DNA of 64,000 nt from an uncultured Sphingomonadaceae bacterium (GCA_947488845.1 CANLBM010000004.1:62001-126000), one strand, 5' to 3'. Shown: positions 1 through 9,835, counted from the stretch's first letter. The notes: a model not told the origin generated them from the sequence alone. Numbers and translations: made by a program.

Positions 1-488
1 AGTTCCGACAGGGCGATCGCCATGATCTCGCCCGACAGGATAAGGTCGGTGCGGATCGCGCCCGAGACCATTTCACCCTCTCGCCCGGGCCCTTCGATGA
101 TCGCGGGCTGGTCATGTTTGGTGGACTCATCGACATGGAAAATTTCCAGCACCTTTTCGGCGGCTTCGTAACAGAGAAACAAACCGCCGAAAATCAGGAT
201 GATCGGTATCAAAAAGGGCGCAAATTGACCCAGAAGGACCGCAGCAGGTAGCAAAAAGACCAGCTTGTTCTTGAACGATCCCTTGGTGATCTTCCAGATC
301 ATCGGCAATTCGCGTGACGGATCAAAACCGGTCACATAAGTCGGCGTAACCGCAGCGTCGTCAATCACCACGCCAGCGGATTTTGTACCGGCACGCGCGG
401 CGGCGGCACCGATATCGTCAACCGACGCGGCGGCGACTTTCGCGATCGCAGCGACGTCGTCGAGGAGGGCTACTAATCCTGTTGGCAT
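1..488 (-). CDS. DUF808 (YedI-type) inner membrane protein, 3' part cut by window edge
   Basis: The first 162 codons of a DUF808 family membrane protein are present; the C-terminal part lies beyond base 1. The N-terminus begins MPTGLVALLDDVAAIAKVAA and continues into an Ala-rich segment (DDIGAAAARAGTKSAG) that is typical of the family. A hydrophobic stretch (KLVFLLPAAVLLGQFAPFLI followed by PIILIFGGLFLCYE) suggests two membrane segments near residues 80-115. The family's function is not established. The ATG at 486-488 fits the usual family N-terminus. A palindromic repeat separates it from pccB upstream on the same strand. Confidence 0.85.
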   Translation of the reverse strand, partial: MPTGLVALLDDVAAIAKVAAASVDDIGAAAARAGTKSAGVVIDDAAVTPTYVTGFDPSRELPMIWKITKGSFKNKLVFLLPAAVLLGQFAPFLIPIILIFGGLFLCYEAAEKVLEIFHVDESTKHDQPAIIEGPGREGEMVSGAIRTDLILSGEIMAIALSE

Positions 489-498
489 TACACGATCC

Positions 499-580
499 CG
501 TCATTGCGAGGAGCGAAGCGACGAAGCAATCCAGAGCGGCAAGCGACGCCCTGGATTGCTTCGCTACGCTCGCAATGACG
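499..580. repeat. palindromic intergenic repeat (REP/MITE-like)
   Basis: Long imperfect inverted repeat. The left arm begins CGTCATTGCGAGGAGCGAAG and continues with CGACGAAGCAATCCAG (499-533). The right arm runs from CTGGATTGCTTCGCTACGCT to CGCAATGACG (551-580). It would fold into one long hairpin between pccB and the DUF808 gene. From memory, this type of sequence recurs in many proteobacterial genomes. It could act as a terminator or mRNA stabiliser between the two minus-strand genes. Confidence 0.8.
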
Positions 581-602
581 GAGGGCAATCACTTGGAAAA
601 TA

Positions 603-2129
603 TCACAACGGAATATTGTCATGTTTCTTCCACGGGTTCTCGAGTTGCTTGTTCCGCAGTTTCCGTAACCCCAGAGCCACCCGGCGACGCGTCGAATGCG
701 GCAGGATCACTTCGTCGATAAAACCTTTTTGCGCCGCAATAAACGGGTTGGCAAAACGCGCTTCATATTCCGCGGTACGCTCGGCGATTTCTTCCGGTGT
801 CTTGCCGCGGAAGATGATTTCGACCGCGCCCTTGGCGCCCATCACGGCGATTTCTGCGGTCGGCCAGGCATAGTTGAGATCGCCGCGCAGATGCTTGGAC
901 GCCATCACGTCATAAGCGCCGCCATAAGCCTTGCGGGTGATGATGGTGATTTTCGGCACCGTCGCTTCGGCATAGGCAAAGAGCAGCTTTGCACCATGTT
1001 TGATGATGCCATTATGCTCCTGTGAAGTGCCGGGCAGGAAGCCGGGAACGTCAACCAGAGTCACGATCGGAATGTTGAACGCGTCGCAATAGCGGACAAA
1101 GCGCGCTGCCTTCTTCGACGCGTTGATGTCGAGGCAACCGGCCAGGACCATCGGCTGGTTGGCAACCACCCCGACGGTGGAGCCTTCCATCCGGCCAAAG
1201 CCGCAGATGATATTGCCGGCATGGGCTGGCTGGACTTCGAAGAAGTCGCCCTCGTCGAGCATCTTGCGGATGACTTCGTGCATGTCATAAGGCTGGTTGG
1301 CATTGTCCGGGATCAGGGTGTCGAGGCTTTCCTCGAGACGGTCCCACGGATCGGCGGTCGGCCGTTCGGGCACTTCCTCGCGGTTGGAAAGCGGCATGAA
1401 ATCGATGAAGTCGCGTGCTGCGAGCAACGCCTCGATGTCATTTTCATAAGCGACATCGGCGACGCTGGTCTTGGTCGTGTGGGTTACCGCTCCGCCCAGT
1501 TCTTCCTGTGTCACGATTTCGTTGGTCACGGTCTTGACCACATCGGGGCCGGTGACGAACATATACGAGCTATCCTTCACCATGAAGATGAAGTCGGTCA
1601 TGGCCGGTGAATAGACTGCGCCACCGGCACAGGGGCCCATGATCAGGCTGAGCTGCGGGATCACGCCGCTGGCCAGAACATTCTTCTGGAACACATCGGC
1701 ATAGCCGCCGAGCGACGCCACACCTTCCTGAATACGCGCGCCGCCGCTGTCGTTGATACCAATGACCGGCGCGCCGACTTTCATCGCATTGTCGAGAACC
1801 TTGCAGATCTTCTCGGCATGACGCTCCGAGAGCGAACCGCCGAACACGGTGAAGTCCTGGGAGAAGACAAAAACCAGGCGACCGTTGATCGTACCGGATC
1901 CGGTGACGACACCATCGCCGGGAATATGCTGCTCATCCATGCCGAAATCGACACAATTATGCTCAACATACATGTCGATCTCTTCGAACGAGCCGTCGTC
2001 GAGCAATATCTCGAGCCGTTCCCGCGCGGTCAGCTTGCCCTTGGCATGCTGGCTATCAATCCGCTTTTGCCCGCCGCCGAGCATGGCTTCGGCGCGCTTG
2101 GCTTCCAATTGTGCGATAATGTCTGACAT
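603..2129 (-). CDS. pccB: propionyl-CoA carboxylase beta subunit (carboxyltransferase)
   Basis: 508 aa, the full length for the carboxyltransferase subunit of biotin-dependent acyl-CoA carboxylases. It would transfer CO2 from carboxybiotin to propionyl-CoA, giving methylmalonyl-CoA for breakdown of odd-chain and branched substrates. Visible blocks are [12 protein letters not shown], a glycine-rich oxyanion region ([20 protein letters not shown]), [17 protein letters not shown], and a second crotonase-like half with [20 protein letters not shown] and [15 protein letters not shown]. The biotin-carrying alpha subunit is not in this window. The start [16 protein letters not shown] matches PccB proteins. 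Substrate choice between propionyl- and another acyl-CoA is inferred from family resemblance. Confidence 0.93.
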   Translation of the reverse strand: MSDIIAQLEAKRAEAMLGGGQKRIDSQHAKGKLTARERLEILLDDGSFEEIDMYVEHNCVDFGMDEQHIPGDGVVTGSGTINGRLVFVFSQDFTVFGGSLSERHAEKICKVLDNAMKVGAPVIGINDSGGARIQEGVASLGGYADVFQKNVLASGVIPQLSLIMGPCAGGAVYSPAMTDFIFMVKDSSYMFVTGPDVVKTVTNEIVTQEELGGAVTHTTKTSVADVAYENDIEALLAARDFIDFMPLSNREEVPERPTADPWDRLEESLDTLIPDNANQPYDMHEVIRKMLDEGDFFEVQPAHAGNIICGFGRMEGSTVGVVANQPMVLAGCLDINASKKAARFVRYCDAFNIPIVTLVDVPGFLPGTSQEHNGIIKHGAKLLFAYAEATVPKITIITRKAYGGAYDVMASKHLRGDLNYAWPTAEIAVMGAKGAVEIIFRGKTPEEIAERTAEYEARFANPFIAAQKGFIDEVILPHSTRRRVALGLRKLRNKQLENPWKKHDNIPL

Positions 2130-2206
2130 TCAACCCCCGGCTGTGAATCACTAGATGCAATATGCCCTAGTCAATGCACAGCCGGTTAGGCAATCGTCAA
2201 TAGTAA

Positions 2207-2222
2207 TTAATCGCGCGATTAA
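2207..2222. promoter_or_regulatory. 16-bp perfect palindrome upstream of pccB
   Basis: TTAATCGCGCGATTAA is a perfect palindrome 78-93 bp upstream of the pccB start and downstream of gor, both on the minus strand. It could be an operator or a small hairpin. No regulator is assigned. A chance palindrome is possible. Confidence 0.3.
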
Positions 2223-2257
2223 ACCTGACCTTTACTCTGCGGTTGCCGTAACGTTAT

Positions 2258-3607
2258 CTATTTAAGCAGTACCAGTTCCTCCGACATGCTGGGGTGCAAT
2301 GCCACCGTATCGTCAAAAGCCTGCTTGGTGAGCCCCGCCTTCACCGCGACCGCTGCCGCCTGCAATATCTCCGGCGCATCGGGACCGATCATGTGCAGGC
2401 CAAGAATCTTCTCGCTCGGATGTTCCACGATCATCTTGTAGAGGCTGCGCTCTGCCCGGTCCGCAAACACATTCCGCATCGCCCGGAAATCCGACGAATA
2501 GACTTTGATATTGCCATATTTTTCGCGCGCTTCACCTTCGGTCAGGCCGACCGAAGCAATCGGTGGCTGCGAAAATACCGCTGACGGGATATTCTCATAA
2601 TCGACCGTGCGGGGGTTGTCGCCAAAGACCGTATCGGCGAAGGCCTGCCCTTCACGAATGGCAATCGGGGTCAGTTGCACGCGATCCGTAACGTCACCGA
2701 CCGCATAGATATTCTCGACATTGGTCTTGCTATAGTCGTCGACGATGATGGCGTTGTTGTCGTTGGTCGCAACGCCAGCATTTTCGAGGCCAAGGCCGTC
2801 AATCTTTGGCCGGCGTCCGGTGGCAGCCAGAACGACATCAGCGCGAACCGGTGCGCTCTTGCCGTCCATATAAACGTCTAGCGCCCCGTCATCCCGCTTT
2901 TCTATCCTGTCAAATGTGCAGTTGAACTTGAAGCTGATGCCCTTGGCGAGCGAAATCTGGATCAGACGATCGCGAACGCTTTCATCATAGCCGCGGAGGA
3001 TGATGTCGGACCGGTTTACGACGGTGACATCGCTGCCCAGGCCGTTGAAAATCCCGGCGAATTCATTGGCAATATAACCGCCACCAGCGATAATGATATT
3101 CTCGGGCAGCTTCTCGAGATGGAACATGTCGTTCGATGTAGACATGAGCTCGCTACCCGGAAAATCAGCCACGGCAGGCCATGCACCAACCGCGATCAAG
3201 ATATATTTGGCAGTCACAGTCTTGCCGTTAGCCAATTTAATCTCGTGCGGTCCGGTCAGCTCGGCGCGTTCGAGAATGATCTCGACGCCGTGATTATTCA
3301 GCGTGTCGGTATAGGCATTGTTCAGCCGGTCGACGTCCTTGAGAACATGATCGCGCAGTCTCGCCCAGTCAAATCTGGCATTGTCCCATGTCCAGCCGAA
3401 ATTCTTGCCATCTTCCAGTTCTTCCGAGAAATGCGAGCCGTAAACCAGCAGTTTCTTGGGAACACAGCCGCGGATAACGCAGGTGCCGCCGACACGATAT
3501 TCCTCGGCCACCGCGACTTTCGCGCCATAAGACGCCGAAACCCGCGCCGCCCGCGTTCCCCCGGAACCTGCTCCGATAACGAACAGGTCATAATCATATT
3601 CTGCCAT
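2258..3607 (-). CDS. gor: glutathione-disulfide reductase
   Basis: 449 aa flavoprotein that would reduce oxidised glutathione with NADPH in the cytosol. The FAD-binding Rossmann motif is at the N-terminus ([18 protein letters not shown]), followed by the redox-active disulfide in GGTCVIRGCVPKK (CxxxxC). The NAD(P) motif is IIAGGGYIANEFAG, the second FAD motif is YAVGDVTDRVQLTP, and the C-terminal active-site His segment is LHPSMSEELVLLK. Among disulfide reductases, the short C-terminus and the VIRGCVPKK context favour glutathione reductase over mercuric reductase or lipoamide dehydrogenase. The start is an ATG preceded by AAGGAAATTTAC. It follows pgi after 10 bp, so the two are probably cotranscribed. 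Confidence 0.93.
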   Translation of the reverse strand: MAEYDYDLFVIGAGSGGTRAARVSASYGAKVAVAEEYRVGGTCVIRGCVPKKLLVYGSHFSEELEDGKNFGWTWDNARFDWARLRDHVLKDVDRLNNAYTDTLNNHGVEIILERAELTGPHEIKLANGKTVTAKYILIAVGAWPAVADFPGSELMSTSNDMFHLEKLPENIIIAGGGYIANEFAGIFNGLGSDVTVVNRSDIILRGYDESVRDRLIQISLAKGISFKFNCTFDRIEKRDDGALDVYMDGKSAPVRADVVLAATGRRPKIDGLGLENAGVATNDNNAIIVDDYSKTNVENIYAVGDVTDRVQLTPIAIREGQAFADTVFGDNPRTVDYENIPSAVFSQPPIASVGLTEGEAREKYGNIKVYSSDFRAMRNVFADRAERSLYKMIVEHPSEKILGLHMIGPDAPEILQAAAVAVKAGLTKQAFDDTVALHPSMSEELVLLK

Positions 3608-3617
3608 GTAAATTTCC

Positions 3618-5123
3618 TTATTGCCCGGGTCCGAAGGCCCTGTTTTTCAGTTCTTCGGTCGAAGCGTCCAATGGGTTACCGTCGTCAGCGGCCAGCGCGT
3701 TTGCCATCTGCTTTCCAAGCTCCACGCCAAACTGATCGAACGGATTGATATTCAGCAAAACCGCGTTCACAAAAGTGCGATGCTCGTAAAAAGCGAGCAG
3801 CGCTCCTATTGTTCGCGCGTCCAAGCTTTCCAGTAATAGGGTCACCGATGGCCTGTCACCCTGATAATTTCGATGACTGTCATCGGATTTTTTGCCCGCC
3901 ATCAATGCAGCGCCCTGCGCGAAGCAGTTTAGCAGGAGCCCTTGATGGTGGGCGGGATCGAGTGAATCGCCCGGTTCGATAACCGCGAGAAACTCGACCG
4001 GCACCAGATGGGTCCCCTGATGAAGCAGTTGGAACACGGCATGTTGCGCATCGGTGCCGACGCCGCCCCAGACGATCGGACTCGAGTGGAGTTCCAGCGG
4101 CTCACCCTCCAGCGTTACCGATTTGCCGTTACTCTCCATTTCGAGTTGCTGAAGATAATCGGGCAGCAGGCCCAGGCGCTCGTCATAGGCAAAGACCGCC
4201 CGCGTCTCGCATCCCCGAACCTGAGCATAATATTGATCGGCGAAGGCCGCCAGAGCGGGAATATTCTGCGCCAAGGGGGTCTCCTGAAAATGCCGATCCA
4301 TCATGGCGGCACCGGCCAGCAAGTCTTCGAACACCTCATATCCCAGCGCCAAAGCGACGCTGAACCCGATCGATGACCACAAGGAATAGCGTCCACCAAC
4401 GCTTTCCGAAAAGGGCAGGACGCGCGTTTCATCGACGCCCCATTCAACCGCCTGATCGGGATCGGCGGTCAATGCCACGACCTGCCCCAGCGGATCGGTG
4501 ATGCCGTCTTCGCGCATCCAGTCCAGTACGGCACCGGCGTTGAGCAATGTCTCTGCGGTTGTAAACGTCTTGGACGCGATCACCAGAAGCGTTTTGCTCG
4601 CGGTGAATCGCTCGAGTACAGGCTCAAGCGCCGCACCATCGATGTTGGAGACGACAGCGAGTTCATATTTCTCGTCGCCGAGCCTGAGCGCCTGATGGAG
4701 CATTTTTGGACCGAGCGCAGAGCCGCCGATACCAAGATGGATGATCTGGGTAAAATCGCCCAGAACTCCGGTTTCGATGACTTCGATCAGGCTTTTCATG
4801 CGCTGGTGGAGCATGGCGGCATTGTCGACGCTTGCCGGGTTCCCCGTACCGCGCTCGGCGCCATGTTCCGCGGCCCGGCCTTCGCTGATATTGACCGGTT
4901 CTCCCGCGAACAAGGCGTTCGCTTTCACCGAGAGGGACATTGCATCGGCGAGCTTCCGAAAGGCCTGAATGGCATTGTCGTCGAGGTGGGTTTTCGAAAG
5001 ATCGAAATAAATACCAGCCTGTTCCAGACCAAGATTGGCTACCCGACCGGCATCTTTTTCAAACAGACTTGTCAGCGGGATTTGCGGGAGCGCTTTGATC
5101 GCCTGCCAATGGTCTAAGGTCAT
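3618..5123 (-). CDS. pgi: glucose-6-phosphate isomerase
   Basis: 501 aa, the normal bacterial Pgi length. It interconverts glucose-6-phosphate and fructose-6-phosphate, feeding the Entner-Doudoroff and pentose phosphate routes in sphingomonads. Signature stretches are IHLGIGGSALGPKML (phosphate-binding loop), VVSNIDGAALEPVL, ASKTFTTAETLLNA, SVGGRYSLWSSIGFSVALAL, and the C-terminal VELGKQMANAL with the catalytic-lysine region. It is the first gene of a likely pgi-gor unit on the minus strand, divergent from lepB. The 150 bp between pgi and lepB must hold both promoters; no clear consensus was picked out. Confidence 0.95.
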   Translation of the reverse strand: MTLDHWQAIKALPQIPLTSLFEKDAGRVANLGLEQAGIYFDLSKTHLDDNAIQAFRKLADAMSLSVKANALFAGEPVNISEGRAAEHGAERGTGNPASVDNAAMLHQRMKSLIEVIETGVLGDFTQIIHLGIGGSALGPKMLHQALRLGDEKYELAVVSNIDGAALEPVLERFTASKTLLVIASKTFTTAETLLNAGAVLDWMREDGITDPLGQVVALTADPDQAVEWGVDETRVLPFSESVGGRYSLWSSIGFSVALALGYEVFEDLLAGAAMMDRHFQETPLAQNIPALAAFADQYYAQVRGCETRAVFAYDERLGLLPDYLQQLEMESNGKSVTLEGEPLELHSSPIVWGGVGTDAQHAVFQLLHQGTHLVPVEFLAVIEPGDSLDPAHHQGLLLNCFAQGAALMAGKKSDDSHRNYQGDRPSVTLLLESLDARTIGALLAFYEHRTFVNAVLLNINPFDQFGVELGKQMANALAADDGNPLDASTEELKNRAFGPGQ

Positions 5124-5275
5124 TTAATCATCCGATCTCTAAATCATAAAATTACGCGCGTCCCCGGAACTGCTTTGCCCTATCTGCCCAGCGGGCCGGT
5201 CTCAAGTTGAAAATAGCGCCCGCCGGAGAATGCAAGAAATCTTGACGCCAACGCCAATGTCGGCGAAGGGGCGCC

Positions 5276-6079
5276 ATGGCGCGAGATAAAGCAGAACGAT
5301 CCGAAACGCGGGACTTTGTCGCGTTCCTTGTAAAACTTGCACTGTTCATCCTGATATTGCGCAGTTTCATAATCTCGCCGTTCAATATTCCGTCTGAGTC
5401 CATGCAACCGCGCCTGGTCGTCGGTGACTATCTGCTGGTTGCGAAATGGCCTTATGGTTTCTCCAAATATAGTCTGCCATTCAGCGTCCCCCTGTTTCCC
5501 GGACGTGTATTGCCCCATTCACCGGAACCGGGCGATGTCGTCGTGTTCAAGGCACCTCCAAACGCGCATGATGACTATATCAAACGGGTGATCGCCCTGG
5601 CCGGCGACATCGTGCAGGTGACCAATGGTGTTATCTCGATCAACGGCGCAGTCGTGGAGCGGAAAAGAATCGAGGATTTTGAGCATCCTGTCACGCCCAA
5701 CAGTCCCTGTTACCGTGAAGAATTTGAATCGGCTTCAGGAAATGGCGAGACGATCTGCCGCTATCCGCAGTTTCAGGAAACCCTGCCCAATGGCGTGACC
5801 TATCGCATTCTCGATATCTACGAGAATTCGGAAGGTGACAATACCCAAGCCTTTGTTGTGCCGGAAGGTCATATGTTCTTGATGGGCGACAATAGGGACC
5901 GTAGTGCCGACAGCCGGTTTCCCGCGGTGGAAGGTCAGGCTATCGGTATGGTCCCGCAAGAAAATCTTGTCGGTCGCGCTTTGGTTTCGGTTTTTTCGAC
6001 CGATGGATCGGCTGAATGGATCAAGCCATGGACCTGGTTTACCGCGGCACGCTGGGAACGGATCGGAGAAACATTTTGA
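5276..6079 (+). CDS. lepB: signal peptidase I
   Basis: 267 aa type I signal peptidase anchored in the inner membrane by one N-terminal helix (about residues 15-35). It would cleave Sec/Tat signal peptides on the periplasmic side. The catalytic serine is in IPSESMQP (Ser42) and the general-base lysine is in DDYIKRVIALAGD (Lys103). The later conserved box MGDNRDRSADSR is also present. The ATG follows GAAGGGGCGCC. The gene opens the lepB-rnc-era cluster and its stop codon overlaps the TTG start proposed for rnc. Confidence 0.95.
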   Translation: MARDKAERSETRDFVAFLVKLALFILILRSFIISPFNIPSESMQPRLVVGDYLLVAKWPYGFSKYSLPFSVPLFPGRVLPHSPEPGDVVVFKAPPNAHDDYIKRVIALAGDIVQVTNGVISINGAVVERKRIEDFEHPVTPNSPCYREEFESASGNGETICRYPQFQETLPNGVTYRILDIYENSEGDNTQAFVVPEGHMFLMGDNRDRSADSRFPAVEGQAIGMVPQENLVGRALVSVFSTDGSAEWIKPWTWFTAARWERIGETF

Positions 6080-6744
6080 ACCGCCCCGACTTCCGCGACT
6101 GGATTGTCGAAATCACTGGCGAACAGCCATCGTCACCGGAGCTCTATGTAAGGGCCGCAACCCACGGCAGCCATGGCGAGAAGGACTATCAGCGACTGGA
6201 ATTCCTGGGTGACCGGGTGCTCGGGCTGGTCATAGCGGATCATCTCTACCAGAAGTTTCCGGACGAGCCGGAAGGACAATTGTCACAACGTCTCAACGGG
6301 CTGGTTTCCGGCCCGGTTTGCGGCGCTGTTGCAAAGCATATCGGCGTTGGCGATCATATCCTGCTCGGCAAACAGGCCCGGGACGACGGTGCGCGGCAAA
6401 GCGTGAAGGTTCTGGGTGACGTGATGGAATCGCTAATTGGTGCGGTTTACCTCGATCATGGCATGGAGGCCGCCCGCAGCTTCATTTTGCGCCACTGGGA
6501 CAGCCGGGTCACGGCAACAGTTGCAGATGTCAGGCATCCCAAATCTGCGTTGCAGGAATGGGCAGCTGCCAATAATCGCAAGATTCCCGAATATGAACTG
6601 GTCGACAAGAGTGGCCCCCATCACGATTTAAAATTCACCATAAGGTTGAGCGTTCGCAACATTGGCGAGGTCGAGGCGACCGCCTCTGCTATTCAGGCTG
6701 CCGAGACAGCAGCCGCAAAGAAATTTCTGGAAAAATTCACATGA
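6076..6744 (+). CDS. rnc: ribonuclease III (TTG start)
   Basis: RNase III, which cuts double-stranded RNA in rRNA precursors and mRNAs. The catalytic signature is RLEFLGDRVLGLVIADHLY and the second metal-binding box is DVMESLIGAVYLD. The C-terminal half (from about HPKSALQEWAAANN) is the dsRNA-binding domain. The frame is open further upstream (to an ATG at 6016), but that would extend 60 bp into lepB. A TTG at 6076 overlaps the lepB stop as TTGA, has CGGAG about 8 nt upstream, and gives 222 aa, the usual family length, so it is preferred. Its stop overlaps the era start (ATGA). Confidence 0.93.
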   Translation: MNRPDFRDWIVEITGEQPSSPELYVRAATHGSHGEKDYQRLEFLGDRVLGLVIADHLYQKFPDEPEGQLSQRLNGLVSGPVCGAVAKHIGVGDHILLGKQARDDGARQSVKVLGDVMESLIGAVYLDHGMEAARSFILRHWDSRVTATVADVRHPKSALQEWAAANNRKIPEYELVDKSGPHHDLKFTIRLSVRNIGEVEATASAIQAAETAAAKKFLEKFT

Positions 6745-7634
6745 CACAAAAATGCGGCGTAGTGGCATTGATCGGCGCGCCCAATGCCGGCAAATCCACA
6801 TTGATCAACGCTTTGGTCGGACAGAAAGTGGCGATCACCAGTTCCAAGCCGCAGACCACGCGGACCCGGCTGTTGGGCATAGCGCTCGAGGAAGACACTC
6901 AGCTATTATTGGTCGATACCCCGGGCATCTTCGAACCGCACCGCAGGCTTGACCGCGCAATGGTGTCCGCTGCCTGGGAAGGCGCCGAAGACGCCGATAT
7001 CATCGTCATGCTCGTCGATTCTCGCGCCGGGCTCGGGACAAAAGTCACCTCGATTGTCGAGCGGATCAAGCACCGGTCGGAAAAGACCATATTGGTCATG
7101 AACAAGGTCGATATTGCCGCTAAAGACAAGATGCTCGGCCATGTCGTCAAGCTTCACGAACTGGCCGATTTCGACGAGACATTCTTTGTCAGCGCCAAAA
7201 CCGGTGATGGTCTGGAAGAACTGCGCGCCTATCTGGTCGCAGCCATGCCCGAAGGTCCTTGGCATTTCCCGGCGGATCAGGTTTCGGACGCTAGCGAACG
7301 TATCCTTGCGGCGGAAATTACCCGCGAGCAGGTCTTCCGGCAATTACACGCCGAACTGCCTTACGCGACCGCGATTGCCATGGAGCAATATAAGGAGCGG
7401 CCGGATGGCTCGCTAGAAATTCACCAGCAGATACTGGTGGAGAAGGCCAGTCAGAAAGCAATCATCCTTGGCAAGGGCGGTCACCAGATCAAGGAAATCG
7501 GTGCCAAAGCGCGCGCGGAACTATCCGGCATATTGGGGAAGCCCGTCCATCTTTATCTCCACGTCAAGGTGAGCGCGAACTGGGACGAAGATAAAAGCCT
7601 CTATCAGGATATGGGGCTGGATTGGGTCAAGTAG
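6741..7634 (+). CDS. era: GTPase Era
   Basis: 297 aa. Era is an essential GTPase that binds the 3' end of 16S rRNA during 30S assembly. The G domain shows G1 GAPNAGKSTL, switch I with SSKPQTTRTRLLGI, G3 DTPGIF, and G4 NKVD. The C-terminal KH RNA-binding domain carries ILGKGGHQIKEIGAKAR. It is translationally coupled to rnc by an ATGA overlap, an arrangement common in bacteria. Confidence 0.96.
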   Translation: MTQKCGVVALIGAPNAGKSTLINALVGQKVAITSSKPQTTRTRLLGIALEEDTQLLLVDTPGIFEPHRRLDRAMVSAAWEGAEDADIIVMLVDSRAGLGTKVTSIVERIKHRSEKTILVMNKVDIAAKDKMLGHVVKLHELADFDETFFVSAKTGDGLEELRAYLVAAMPEGPWHFPADQVSDASERILAAEITREQVFRQLHAELPYATAIAMEQYKERPDGSLEIHQQILVEKASQKAIILGKGGHQIKEIGAKARAELSGILGKPVHLYLHVKVSANWDEDKSLYQDMGLDWVK

Positions 7635-7767
7635 ATTTCGCGCTATCCTGACCCGAATGTCGGCCAAGGCACGCCGGAAATTCCCGGACCGTTCCGACCG
7701 CTTATTTCCAATTATATCCAAGTGTAAAACCAAGGTAATCTTAGCAATAAATTAGCCAATTACGACG

Positions 7768-9279
7768 ATGGCCTCATGCTGGAACAAACGACGTTCTGCA
7801 TTGGGATCGATATTGCAATATCTGGCTTCAGAATTAACCGGCGTCCGACATGTCATCGCTCGTACCCTGCTTGTCGTGGCGGTGTTCTGCGTCAACTCGT
7901 TGATCGTGATCGCCGCATCTGATTACACCGGAGGCTTTGCGGCTCTCTGGTCTGCCAATGCCAGTCTCGTTTTCATGTTGATGCTATTTCCGCGCAAAGA
8001 GCATATATTATACTGCTCCAGTATTTTTCTGGCGAGTCTGGCGGTCAATCTATTCTCGGACTTTCCCCTGCAAACGGCGATATCCTATTCGCTGTCCAAT
8101 GTGCTCGAGGCCATGCTGGCCTATCTCATCTTCGTCCGGCTGGGTTTCCCCAAGACCGGCCTCTATAATCCGGCACAATTGGCTAAATTCGGTATTGTTG
8201 CGGTGATCGTTACGGCAATTTCGGCCACCACAGCGTCTTTGGGCAGCAATGAGGGTTTCGGGATGTCCTGGCTATCCTGGTTTGGATCGGACCTGCTCGG
8301 CCTTCTCATCTTCCTGCCATGCTTCAATATTGTTCACGCGACGTTGACGGGCACCGAAAAATATATCTGGCCCAATAACAGACGGCTCGAATTTGCAGCG
8401 GTCCTGTTACTCGTGTTCGCTGTTTCGGCCGCAGGGCTTGTCCAGTCGATTATCCCGCTGCTGTTCCTCACCACTATGCCGGTCTTTATCGCCGTGTTCC
8501 GTTTCGGGCCACTGGGAGCTATGGCGTCCACGATCATAGTAGCCATTGTAGCAGAATTTTTCACTATTTCGGGCTTTGGCCCGATTGCCGCACTGGATGC
8601 GAGCCAGATCACCAAAATCTATGTCTTGCAGGCCTATATCGCCAGCCAGTTGATGCTAGCGCTACCCATCGCATCGCTATTGGCCGATCGACAGAGCAAG
8701 GTCGAAAAAATCATCGAACATGAAAAACTGCTTCGGCTTATGGCTGAAAAGGCGCACCAAAAGGCCGATGCAGCAAAGTTGCAAAAAATCCGCCTGCTCG
8801 CTCGTGATGAATTGACCGGCCTGTCATCGAGACGTCATATCATGGAACAAAGCGAGCAAGCCTTCCTGCGCGCGCAATCGGAAAACAGGATTCTTTCCAT
8901 CGCTATTTTTGACGTGGATGAGTTTAAATCGATCAATGACCAGTTCGGGCACGCCGTCGGGGACGAGATTCTCCGCATGATCGGCAAGGTTGCCAAGCGC
9001 TGCCAGAAAAGTAATCAATTGATCGGCCGAATCGGTGGTGAGGAGTTTCTGATTTTGATGCCGGACACTTCCATCGCGGAAGCAGAAGTCCAGGTAGAGG
9101 CGTTGCGCCTTTCGATCATGGACGCGAGATTGTCCGACCGCGGCATCGGAGTGACAGTCAGCGCGGGACTGGCAGAAAGCTCGGGGGCAGATGATCTGAA
9201 GAAAATGTTGCTGCTGGCAGATATTGCGCTTTACGCTGCGAAACATGCCGGGCGAAATCGTCTGGAAATCGCAGCATGA
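7768..9279 (+). CDS. MASE1-domain diguanylate cyclase
   Basis: 503 aa membrane sensor. Residues of about 25-310 form an eight-helix MASE1 sensory region (for example AALWSANASLVFMLMLFPRK and SYSLSNVLEAMLAYLIFVRLG). A linker with coiled-coil character (about 315-345) leads to a GGDEF domain from DELTGLSSRRHIMEQ to the C-terminus. The active-site motif reads RIGGEEFLIL, an accepted active variant (GGEEF), with the substrate region FDVDEFKSINDQFGHAVGDE. It should make cyclic di-GMP in response to an unknown signal. It stands alone, 130 bp after era. The ATG at 7768 lacks a strong Shine-Dalgarno, so the start could move slightly. Confidence 0.88.
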   Translation: MASCWNKRRSALGSILQYLASELTGVRHVIARTLLVVAVFCVNSLIVIAASDYTGGFAALWSANASLVFMLMLFPRKEHILYCSSIFLASLAVNLFSDFPLQTAISYSLSNVLEAMLAYLIFVRLGFPKTGLYNPAQLAKFGIVAVIVTAISATTASLGSNEGFGMSWLSWFGSDLLGLLIFLPCFNIVHATLTGTEKYIWPNNRRLEFAAVLLLVFAVSAAGLVQSIIPLLFLTTMPVFIAVFRFGPLGAMASTIIVAIVAEFFTISGFGPIAALDASQITKIYVLQAYIASQLMLALPIASLLADRQSKVEKIIEHEKLLRLMAEKAHQKADAAKLQKIRLLARDELTGLSSRRHIMEQSEQAFLRAQSENRILSIAIFDVDEFKSINDQFGHAVGDEILRMIGKVAKRCQKSNQLIGRIGGEEFLILMPDTSIAEAEVQVEALRLSIMDARLSDRGIGVTVSAGLAESSGADDLKKMLLLADIALYAAKHAGRNRLEIAA

Positions 9280-9484
9280 TCTGCATCCATTTTTGGCCCT
9301 ATTTCCAAAATATCCAAAGATGATCAGCGGCTCACGCGCGCAACGCCAGCCATAGGTAAATCTCCTGATATCCAATAAGCGGCGTTCCCAATATTCGAAG
9401 ACCGGAAAGAGGGGTGCTGCTTTGGTGCCCCGGACAGTCCGATTTCATTCGAGAGACTATACCAGTCGCAGCAAAGGAATAGAT

Positions 9485-9733
9485 ATGAGCCACGTATTGC
9501 ATGACCTCCACTCCGAATTTCCGCATGACGAGAAGATACTTCACGAACTGAAATTGTCAGACGCACATTACAGGACTGTTTCCGACCGCTATCACGACCT
9601 CAACAAAGAGATTCATCGCATAGAGTCCGAAGTAGAAGCCGCTTCTGACGAACGTAGCGAAGAGCTGAAAAAACAGCGTCTGCTGATTCTGGACGAAGTT
9701 GCCGCCATGATTTCAAAAGCCAAAGCGGCCTGA
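9485..9733 (+). CDS. DUF465 / YdcH-family small protein
   Basis: 82 aa helical protein beginning MSHVLHDLHSEFPHDEKILH, matching the DUF465 pattern with HELKLSDAHYRTVSDRYHDL followed by an acidic coiled coil. The function of the family is unknown. The frame is open upstream to 9422, but the ATG at 9485 has an AAAGGA Shine-Dalgarno at correct distance and the classic N-terminus, so it is chosen. A strong hairpin follows the stop codon by 8 bp. Confidence 0.85.
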   Translation: MSHVLHDLHSEFPHDEKILHELKLSDAHYRTVSDRYHDLNKEIHRIESEVEAASDERSEELKKQRLLILDEVAAMISKAKAA

Positions 9734-9741
9734 TCGCAATA

Positions 9742-9779
9742 ATGGCGCGAGTAGCTATAATATGAGCTACCTGCGCCAT
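9742..9779 (+). terminator. hairpin after the DUF465 gene
   Basis: ATGGCGCGAGTAGCT and AGCTACCTGCGCCAT pair around an 8-nt loop, with one mismatch. The hairpin starts 8 bp after the stop codon. No T-tract follows, so it may be a processing or stability hairpin instead of an intrinsic terminator. Confidence 0.5.
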
Positions 9780-9799
9780 GATTGCAAAGATCGATAGTT

Positions 9800-9826
9800 T
9801 GGACGAACCCATTCCGGGTCCGTCCA
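9800..9826 (-). terminator. hairpin downstream of topA
   Basis: TGGACGAACCC / GGGTCCGTCCA form an 11-bp stem with one A-C mismatch and a 5-nt loop, 10 bp past the topA stop. There is no T-tract on either side, so termination is an inference from position. Confidence 0.4.
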
Positions 9827-9835
9827 GCCTATATT

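Noticed and set aside
499..580. CRISPR repeat or insertion-sequence end
   Set aside because: Single copy of a hairpin, no regular spacer pattern and no transposase nearby.
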